A stretch of DNA of 27,845 nt, from contig CALFPN010000056.1 in NCBI GenBank assembly GCA_937919015.1, forward strand, positions 1 to 27,845, written 5' to 3'. Source of the DNA: an uncultured Clostridia bacterium (GTDB lineage Bacteria > Bacillota > Clostridia > Lachnospirales > Anaerotignaceae). The number at the start of each line of letters is the position of its first letter. Position 1 is the first letter of the stretch. Both the position numbers and the translations under genes were made by a program. The notes beneath the pieces are model-generated. The model had not been told where the DNA came from and ran no database searches. It saw only the letters and a list, made by a program, of their open reading frames with translations. Shown here one piece after another: positions 22,965 to 27,845 of this stretch.

Positions 22965-24347
22965 TTATTTATTGATCTCCGGCAGACCATCAAAGCCTTT
23001 CTGCAGCTCTTCATCAGTGGGGATATAGTCCTGCATTTCGCCGTTATTGAATTTTTCATAGGCAAACATATCGAAGTAACCTGTGCCGGTCAAACCGAAT
23101 ACGATGGTCTTTTCTTCGCCGGTTTCCTTGCATTTCATGGCTTCATCGATGGCCACACGGATGGCATGGGCACTTTCGGGGGCAGGCAGGATGCCTTCCA
23201 CCTGAGCAAATTGCTTCGCCGCCGCAAATACAGAAGTCTGTTCTACGGAGCGGGCTTCCATCAGGCCATCATGATACAGCTGGGAAACCACAGGGCTCAT
23301 ACCATGATACCGCAGGCCGCCGGAATGGCTGGCGGAAGGAATGAAGCCACTGCCCAGTGTATACATCTTGGCCAGAGGGGTCACCATACCCGTATCGCAG
23401 TAGTCGTATGTAAATTTCCCTCTTGTCATGCTGGGGCAGGATGCAGGTTCCACGGCAATGATCTGATACTCTCTTTCACCGCGCAGCTTTTCGCCCACAA
23501 AGGGAGAAATCAGGCCACCCAGATTGGAGCCGCCGCCGGCACAGCCGATGATAATATCGGGCACAATGCCGTATTTATCCAAGGCAGCCTTTGTTTCCAA
23601 ACCAATGATAGACTGATGCAGCATAACCTGATTCAGAACGCTACCCAGTACATATCTGTAGCCTTCTCTGCTGCAGGCAGATTCCACTGCTTCGGAAATG
23701 GCACAGCCAAGGCTGCCGCCGGTACCGGGATGGGCTTCCAGAATTTTCTTGCCCACTTCCGTTGTGGCAGAAGGGGAAGGGGTTACGGATGCACCGTATG
23801 TACGCATCACTTCTCTGCGGAAGGGTTTCTGCTCATAGGATACTTTTACCATAAATACGTTACAGTCCAGTCCCAGATAGGCACAGGCCATGGAAAGGGC
23901 TGTGCCCCACTGCCCTGCGCCTGTTTCTGTGGTCACGCCTTTCAGACCCTGCATTTTTGCATAATAGGCCTGGGCGATGGCGGAATTCAGTTTATGGCTG
24001 CCGCTGGTGTTGTTGCCTTCAAATTTATAATAGATCTTTGCCGGGGTCTGCAGTTTTTCTTCCAGACAGTAGGCACGCACCAGAGGCGCAGGTCTGTACA
24101 TTTTATAAAAATCCCAGATTTCCTGCGGAATGTCGATATAAGCATTTTCATTATCCAGTTCCTGTTTTGCCAATTCTTCACAGAAGATCACGCTCAGTTC
24201 TTCCAGTGTCATGGGCTCCAGCGTTTCGGGATTCAAGAGGGGTGCCGGCTTGTTTTTCATATCCGCCCGCACGTTATACCACTGCTTGGGCATTTCGGAT
24301 TCTTCCAGATAGATTTTGTAAGGGATTTTTTCGTTTTCTTTACTCAT
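22965..24347 (-). CDS. trpB: TrpB2-type tryptophan synthase beta subunit, stand-alone
   Basis: The protein has 460 residues, longer than the usual 400-residue TrpB1 and typical of TrpB2. The PLP lysine is K119 in GSHKLNSA. The catalytic glutamate E141 lies in ETGAGQWG, and the phosphate-binding loop CAGGGSNLGG is at 269-278. The enzyme condenses indole with serine to tryptophan. TrpB2 proteins do not form the standard complex with TrpA and may act in indole salvage or on another substrate. No trpA or other tryptophan biosynthesis gene lies nearby, and no T-box leader was seen. Start ATG at 24347 has AGGAGAG upstream. The gene has its own promoter and terminator, so it is a single-gene unit. 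Confidence 0.93.
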   Translation of the reverse strand: MSKENEKIPYKIYLEESEMPKQWYNVRADMKNKPAPLLNPETLEPMTLEELSVIFCEELAKQELDNENAYIDIPQEIWDFYKMYRPAPLVRAYCLEEKLQTPAKIYYKFEGNNTSGSHKLNSAIAQAYYAKMQGLKGVTTETGAGQWGTALSMACAYLGLDCNVFMVKVSYEQKPFRREVMRTYGASVTPSPSATTEVGKKILEAHPGTGGSLGCAISEAVESACSREGYRYVLGSVLNQVMLHQSIIGLETKAALDKYGIVPDIIIGCAGGGSNLGGLISPFVGEKLRGEREYQIIAVEPASCPSMTRGKFTYDYCDTGMVTPLAKMYTLGSGFIPSASHSGGLRYHGMSPVVSQLYHDGLMEARSVEQTSVFAAAKQFAQVEGILPAPESAHAIRVAIDEAMKCKETGEEKTIVFGLTGTGYFDMFAYEKFNNGEMQDYIPTDEELQKGFDGLPEINK

Positions 24348-24416
24348 AGAGTTCTCTCCTCTCTGCTTTTGATATTCTGTTCTATTCTCATCTCATCTGA
24401 AAAATAATTTTGTATT

Positions 24417-24445
24417 ATCGTACCCCAAGGAAAGACATCTGTCAA
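24417..24445 (-). promoter_or_regulatory. Promoter of the trpB2 gene
   Basis: The minus strand has TTGACA (24445-24440) and TACGAT (24422-24417) with a 17-base spacer. The -35 is perfect and the -10 is weaker. The leader is about 65 bases, too short for a T-box. Confidence 0.7.
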
Positions 24446-24471
24446 TATTTCAGCTACAATTTTATGGCAAC

Positions 24472-24507
24472 AAAAAAGCACGGTCTGGAATTTCCAACCC
24501 GTGCTTT
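24472..24507 (-). terminator. Intrinsic terminator of efp and the zinc-ribbon gene
   Basis: On the minus strand AAAGCACGG and CCGTGCTTT pair, with an inner TGGAA/TTCCA stem after a short mismatch, followed by TTTG. It lies 10 bases after the stop of the zinc-ribbon gene. Confidence 0.85.
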
Positions 24508-24517
24508 CTCTTACATT

Positions 24518-24865
24518 TTAAAATTTCAGATCATCGATATCGGCTGTGCCCATGGGGATGCTGTTGCCGCATCCGGGACATGCAATCTCTTTTTCTGTTT
24601 CCATGGTTTCCTCATCCACGTCGATCTCCTCGCCGCAGTTGGGGCAGATGAAGGAATAGAAGAAGATGGGTTCATCCGCTTCATCCATATCCTCGTCATC
24701 CATGACAAGATCTTCATCATCCATGAATGTTTCCAGCATGAAAGCCATGTCATCCAGAACATCCAGAATACCGTGGAAGATCTTACCTTCTTTGCTGTCT
24801 TCCGCAAAGCCGCTTCCATCGCAAAGCCCTCTTAAATAAGTGATCTTTTTTTCAAAATATTCCAT
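24518..24865 (-). CDS. CD1247-like small acidic zinc-ribbon protein
   Basis: The protein has 115 residues. The N-terminal part, about 1-45, reads ITYLRGLCDGSGFAEDSKEGK and ILDVLDDMA, which matches the CD1247 N-terminal domain seen in clostridia, as far as I can recall. A very acidic stretch of Asp and Glu (about 49-66) follows. A zinc ribbon has C74, C77, C96 and C99 (CPNC...CPGC). Its role is unknown; some relatives are mislabelled as AraC regulators. It starts at ATG 24865 with GGGAGG upstream and follows efp after 37 bases, sharing its terminator. The context suggests co-expression with EF-P but does not give a function. Confidence 0.85.
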   Translation of the reverse strand: MEYFEKKITYLRGLCDGSGFAEDSKEGKIFHGILDVLDDMAFMLETFMDDEDLVMDDEDMDEADEPIFFYSFICPNCGEEIDVDEETMETEKEIACPGCGNSIPMGTADIDDLKF

Positions 24866-24902
24866 TTGTCAAAGCCTCCCTGCCTATTCAGAACAGAATC
24901 AA

Positions 24903-25466
24903 TTATTCTTTGGATCTGCCCAGGTATTCGCCTGTTCTTGTATCGATCTGAACTTTTTCGCCTTCGTTGATGAACAGAGGAACCTGAATCTGCAGGCCTG
25001 TTTCTACGATAGCGGGTTTTGTTGCACCCTGTGCTGTGTTGCCGGCAAAACCGGGTTCTGTTTCTGTGATCACCAGATCAACGAACTGTGCAGCTTCTAC
25101 GATGAAAGGAGAACCTTTGTAGAATTTTACTGTTACTTCATCGTTTTCTCTTGTGTATTTCAGAGCTTCTTCTACCTGATCGTAGTGCAGAGGGATCTGG
25201 TCGAATGTTTCGTTGTCCATGAAGTAGTACAGTTCACCATCGCTGTACAGATACTGCATTTTCTTTGTTTCGATGTGTGCTTTGGGGAATTTGTCACTGG
25301 GGTTGAATGCTTCTTCTCTTGTAGCACCTGTCAGAATGTTTTTGTATTTTGTTCTTACGAAGGGAGAACCTTTACCGGGTTTAACGTGCTGGAAGTCCAG
25401 AATTACGTGGGGTTCGCCGTTCATTTCAAAAGTAATGCCTTTTCTAAAATCACCTGCAGAAATCAT
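24903..25466 (-). CDS. efp: Translation elongation factor P
   Basis: The protein has 187 residues, a complete three-domain EF-P. K32 in the loop KPGKGSPF is the residue that is modified in other bacteria; in Bacillus it carries 5-aminopentanol. The C-terminal domain ends in the usual run IDTRTGEYLGRS. EF-P binds the ribosome between the P and E sites and relieves stalling at proline runs. Start ATG at 25466 has GAGGAGG upstream. It is the first gene of a two-gene unit with the CD1247-like gene. No clear promoter was identified in the A/T-rich 25467-25606 gap, where a TTGAGA occurs without a well-spaced -10. Confidence 0.97.
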   Translation of the reverse strand: MISAGDFRKGITFEMNGEPHVILDFQHVKPGKGSPFVRTKYKNILTGATREEAFNPSDKFPKAHIETKKMQYLYSDGELYYFMDNETFDQIPLHYDQVEEALKYTRENDEVTVKFYKGSPFIVEAAQFVDLVITETEPGFAGNTAQGATKPAIVETGLQIQVPLFINEGEKVQIDTRTGEYLGRSKE

Positions 25467-25606
25467 AGTGTTTCCTCCTCATAAATATAAATCATTTTTA
25501 TTATTCCGAATGACACTGCGTATCCTCTCAAAAAAAGATATGCATATTCTTCTATATTTTAATAGATTAGGCCGTAATTTTCAATAAAAACTTAAAAAAA
25601 CCACTT

Positions 25607-26116
25607 TTATTTCCCATATTTCTTGAAATATGTCTTCATGACCTGTCTTTCCAGACCGCGTTTTACCTTTGTCTGGATCTGATCTCTGTCGCAGATGGGT
25701 GCTGTCATGATGCACAGAAGGCCCGCCTTGTGGCCGCACCACATATCTGTAAACACCTGATCGCCCACCATTGCCGCACTGTCAGGGGTCACGCCCATGA
25801 TCTCCAAAGCTCTGTTCAGTTTTTTGATACCGGGCTTACCTGCCTTATGTACTGCCAGAGCCCCCAGTTTCTTATTGAACAGATGCACGCGATCCTTTGT
25901 ATTATTGGACAGAATGCAGAGTTTGAAACCCTGTTTTCTGAGATATGCAAAAAGTTCCACGATGGCCTGATCAGGTTCTGCCACATCAAAAGGTGCCACC
26001 GTATTATCAATATCAAAAACCAAGGCACGGATTCCCAGTTTTTTCATATCATCCAGAGGCATTTCAAACACAGATTTTACATAAATATCAGGATAAAAAC
26101 GTTCCAGTACTGCCAT
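25607..26116 (-). CDS. yqeG: YqeG family HAD-type phosphatase
   Basis: The protein has 169 residues, the family length, and is cytoplasmic. The HAD motif I is DIDNT at 35-39 (nucleophile D35, acid D37). Motif II is the serine in LSNNT. Motif III is probably K90 or K93 near HKAGKPGIKK, and motif IV is GDQVFTD. It should act on a phosphorylated small molecule; in Firmicutes the group is often called YqeG and is annotated as phosphatidylglycerophosphatase-like, without certainty. The start ATG at 26116 lies 3 bases after the NifX-domain gene, with GGTTGGA upstream. The two genes are transcribed together. No strong terminator was found after it. Confidence 0.9.
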   Translation of the reverse strand: MAVLERFYPDIYVKSVFEMPLDDMKKLGIRALVFDIDNTVAPFDVAEPDQAIVELFAYLRKQGFKLCILSNNTKDRVHLFNKKLGALAVHKAGKPGIKKLNRALEIMGVTPDSAAMVGDQVFTDMWCGHKAGLLCIMTAPICDRDQIQTKVKRGLERQVMKTYFKKYGK

Positions 26117-26119
26117 AAT

Positions 26120-26467
26120 TTATTCCAACCCTTCTCTTCCTGCCCGCCAATAGGCATTTTCCTCGATATCCCCCAGCCGTTCCCCGCTGAGGTAACGGAT
26201 CATCACATCATCTGCTTCCCCCATAACGCCATAGGTCAGTTCGATGCGTTTCATACGGAGAATGTTTCTTGCGGTGGAACGGATATTGCCGCAGATGACC
26301 GCATTGATCCCCTGCTCCGTCAGAAAATCCGCCACGCTTGTTTTTCCCAGAGGGATGATCTCTTTTTTCTGTACCAGTTCAATCTCCACTTCGTACACCG
26401 TAAATTCCGTGGCACGGCTGTACTGCTGGTCGATCCTGCCATTTTTCGTGGGAATGGCAACACGCAT
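26120..26467 (-). CDS. NifX/NifB-like (dinitrogenase iron-molybdenum cofactor domain) protein
   Basis: The protein has 115 residues and belongs to PF02579. The N-terminus MRVAIPTKNGRIDQQYSRATEFTVYEVE and INAVICGNIRSTARNIL are typical of the domain. In nitrogenase systems the domain binds iron-molybdenum cofactor precursors, but many anaerobes have stand-alone relatives of unknown use. Here IDQQYS replaces the IDQHFG seen in many members, so the usual histidine is missing. No nif gene is nearby. Start ATG at 26467 has GAGGAGGG upstream; the ATG eight codons earlier precedes that site. It pairs with yqeG, and its promoter lies back to back with that of the aminopeptidase gene. Confidence 0.88.
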   Translation of the reverse strand: MRVAIPTKNGRIDQQYSRATEFTVYEVEIELVQKKEIIPLGKTSVADFLTEQGINAVICGNIRSTARNILRMKRIELTYGVMGEADDVMIRYLSGERLGDIEENAYWRAGREGLE

Positions 26468-26499
26468 ACCTTTTCCCTCCTCACATGTCATTTTTTATC

Positions 26500-26529
26500 A
26501 TTTTATCTTTCCTATAATATATTTGTCAA
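26500..26529 (-). promoter_or_regulatory. Promoter of the NifX-domain gene and yqeG
   Basis: The minus strand has TTGACA (26529-26524) and TAAAAT (26505-26500) with an 18-base spacer. It lies 5 bases from the -35 of the opposite promoter. Confidence 0.7.
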
Positions 26530-26534
26530 TTTCT

Positions 26535-26563
26535 TTGCGTATTTTTCCAAAAGAGTGTAAAAT
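26535..26563 (+). promoter_or_regulatory. Promoter of the M29 aminopeptidase gene
   Basis: TTGCGT (26535-26540) and TAAAAT (26558-26563) are separated by 17 bases. The leader is about 25 bases and ends in AAAGGAG before the ATG at 26596. Confidence 0.7.
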
Positions 26564-26595
26564 ACTATCCATAAGACTGAAAGGAGCATACGATT

Positions 26596-27711
26596 ATGGA
26601 CGAAAGAATCAAAACTTTAGCATATAACCTGGTACACTATTCCTGCCGACTGGAAAAAGGCGAAAAGGTATGGATCAGCTGCAACGGCGTACATCCTCTG
26701 CCTCTGGTAAAGCAGATCATCAAGGAAGTATATCAGGTAGGTGCAACCCCCTTTGTAAAACTGATGACAAACTCTCTGGAAAGAGAAATCCTCTTGGGTG
26801 CTACAGAAGAACAGCAGAAAATGATGGCAGAAGCCGACAGCCTGCTGATGAAACAGATGGATGCCTTCATCGGTGTTCGCGGTGAGGACAACCTGACAGA
26901 ACAGTATGACGTGCCCACAGAAAAACTGGATATCCAGAATATTTTCTATGATGACCCTGTACACCATCAGATCCGCGTGCCCCATACCAAATGGGTAGTC
27001 CTGCGCTACCCCACAAATTCCATGGCTCAATCCGCCAAATCCTCTCTGGAAGAATTCGAAGATTTCTACTTCAACGTATGCAATCTGGACTACGGAAAAA
27101 TGAGCGAAGCCATGGACAGCTTGGTGGAACTGATGAACAAAACAGATAAGGTTCGTCTGGTGGCAAAGGATACAGACATCACATTCTCCATCAAAGATAT
27201 CCCTGCGGTAAAATGTGCAGGCAAATGTAATATCCCCGACGGGGAAGTTTACACAGCCCCCGTCCGCGATTCCATCAACGGTGTCATCACTTACAACACC
27301 CCTTCCGAAATGAACGGCTTTACCTTTGAAAATGTAAAACTGACATTCAAGGATGGTAAGATCGTAGACTGCGACGGCAACGACAAGGAACGTCTGGAAA
27401 AGGTATTCAACACCGACGAAGGTGCAAGATATGTAGGCGAATTCGCCATCGGCGTAAACCCCTACATCACAAAACCCATGAACAACATCCTGTTCGATGA
27501 AAAAATCGCAGGCTCCATCCATTTCACCCCCGGCAACTGCTATGATGATGCCCCCAACGGCAACAAATCCGCTATCCACTGGGATATGGTGCTCATCATG
27601 ACACCCGAATACGGCGGCGGCGAAATCTGGTTCGACGATGTACTGGTTCGTAAGGACGGCATCTTCGTTGTGCCCGAACTGGAATGCCTGAACCCCGAAA
27701 ACCTGAAATAA
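26596..27711 (+). CDS. M29 family aminopeptidase
   Basis: The protein has 371 residues, somewhat shorter than the usual 400 to 410. All the metal ligands of the family are seen: E217 (DGEVYTAP), E282 (GEFAIG), E302 and H309 (DEKIAGSIH), and H328 and D330 (IHWDM). The enzyme is a cytoplasmic dimer that removes N-terminal residues from peptides using two metal ions. Relatives include AmpS and PepS. The exact preference cannot be read from sequence. Start ATG at 26596 has AAAGGAG about 9 bases upstream. It stands alone, with a promoter close upstream and a strong terminator directly after. Confidence 0.95.
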   Translation: MDERIKTLAYNLVHYSCRLEKGEKVWISCNGVHPLPLVKQIIKEVYQVGATPFVKLMTNSLEREILLGATEEQQKMMAEADSLLMKQMDAFIGVRGEDNLTEQYDVPTEKLDIQNIFYDDPVHHQIRVPHTKWVVLRYPTNSMAQSAKSSLEEFEDFYFNVCNLDYGKMSEAMDSLVELMNKTDKVRLVAKDTDITFSIKDIPAVKCAGKCNIPDGEVYTAPVRDSINGVITYNTPSEMNGFTFENVKLTFKDGKIVDCDGNDKERLEKVFNTDEGARYVGEFAIGVNPYITKPMNNILFDEKIAGSIHFTPGNCYDDAPNGNKSAIHWDMVLIMTPEYGGGEIWFDDVLVRKDGIFVVPELECLNPENLK

Positions 27712-27715
27712 TCTG

Positions 27716-27743
27716 AAACCCTGCGTTTGCAGGGTTTTCTTTT
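27716..27743 (+). terminator. Intrinsic terminator of the aminopeptidase gene
   Basis: AAACCCTGC and GCAGGGTTT pair perfectly around GTTT, followed by TCTTTT. It starts 4 bases after the stop codon. Confidence 0.92.
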
Positions 27744-27746
27744 ATA

Positions 27747-27775
27747 TTGCAAAAAATCGTTATGATTGTTATAAT
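27747..27775 (+). promoter_or_regulatory. Promoter of the gene at the right edge
   Basis: TTGCAA (27747-27752) and TATAAT (27770-27775) have a 17-base spacer. The leader to the start is about 30 bases. Confidence 0.75.
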
Positions 27776-27812
27776 TTGAAAAAATGTCCGAAAAAACAAG
27801 GAGGAATTCGAA

Positions 27813-27845
27813 ATGAAAATCGCATGCTACGCAGCAGGCTCCGTG
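27813..27845 (+). CDS. Start of a further gene, cut by window edge
   Basis: An AAGGAGG site 8 bases before ATG 27813 and a good promoter upstream mark a real start. Only eleven codons are visible, reading MKIACYAAGSV. This is a short beta-strand-like start, as in nucleotide-binding proteins, but it is too little to name a family. Confidence 0.7.
   Translation, partial: MKIACYAAGSV

Noticed and set aside
23166..24407. A 413-codon plus-strand frame opposite trpB
   Set aside because: It is antisense to a complete TrpB2 and shows no domain or start signal. Long antisense frames are common here because of codon bias.
24348..24470. A T-box leader upstream of trpB2
   Set aside because: The leader is about 65 bases, with no antiterminator or T-box sequence and no leader terminator.
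1..27845. CRISPR arrays, insertion sequences, prophage or tRNA genes
   Set aside because: No regularly spaced repeats, transposase or integrase motifs, or tRNA-like cloverleafs were seen on either strand.

Overview
The window reads as ordinary chromosome of a spore-forming, low-to-moderate GC anaerobic Firmicute, most likely a gut Clostridium of the Lachnospirales (an Anaerotignum-like lineage would fit; this is inference). The evidence is a YqfC/YqfD sporulation pair, RecU, the YqeG and YqeY families, strong GGAGG ribosome binding sites, Firmicute lipobox signal peptides and many intrinsic terminators. No phage, transposase, CRISPR, tRNA or rRNA was seen.

Left part, minus strand. Positions 1-5077 hold yqfC-yqfD-phoH-pgpH-ybeY, a conserved Firmicute cluster for sporulation, an RNA-linked ATPase, c-di-AMP hydrolysis and rRNA maturation. 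Most neighbours overlap, and a sigma-E-like promoter lies upstream. Positions 5150-9374 hold an ABC importer of the tryptophan/tyrosine-type family. One permease and one ATPase are flanked by two close paralogous lipoprotein receptors, each with its own near-consensus promoter. Next come rpsU-yqeY and glgB, whose protein carries an unusual Lys/Ala/Pro-rich tail.

Middle. A plus-strand beta-CASP metallo-beta-lactamase RNase-like gene is followed by two perfect GC-rich hairpins and a shared bidirectional terminator. Facing it on the minus strand is recU-tldD-pmbA, preceded by a divergent polysaccharide deacetylase. Then comes an operon of a VUT-family transporter and a short-chain dehydrogenase. 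Its leader looks like a preQ1-I riboswitch followed by an intrinsic terminator, which points to queuosine-precursor uptake. A MATE exporter and a zinc-ribbon coiled-coil protein lie upstream on the same strand.

Right part. A 59-residue plus-strand gene is followed by a minus-strand stand-alone TrpB2, efp with a CD1247-like zinc-ribbon gene, and a NifX-domain/yqeG pair. The pair diverges from an M29 aminopeptidase gene on the plus strand. The window ends 33 bases into another plus-strand gene.

The least routine items are the putative preQ1 riboswitch with its transporter-dehydrogenase operon, the histone-H1-like tail on the branching enzyme, the duplicated receptors around one transporter core, and the hairpin element after the beta-CASP gene. 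I found no multi-gene system that is clearly new. Most of the window is core genome.
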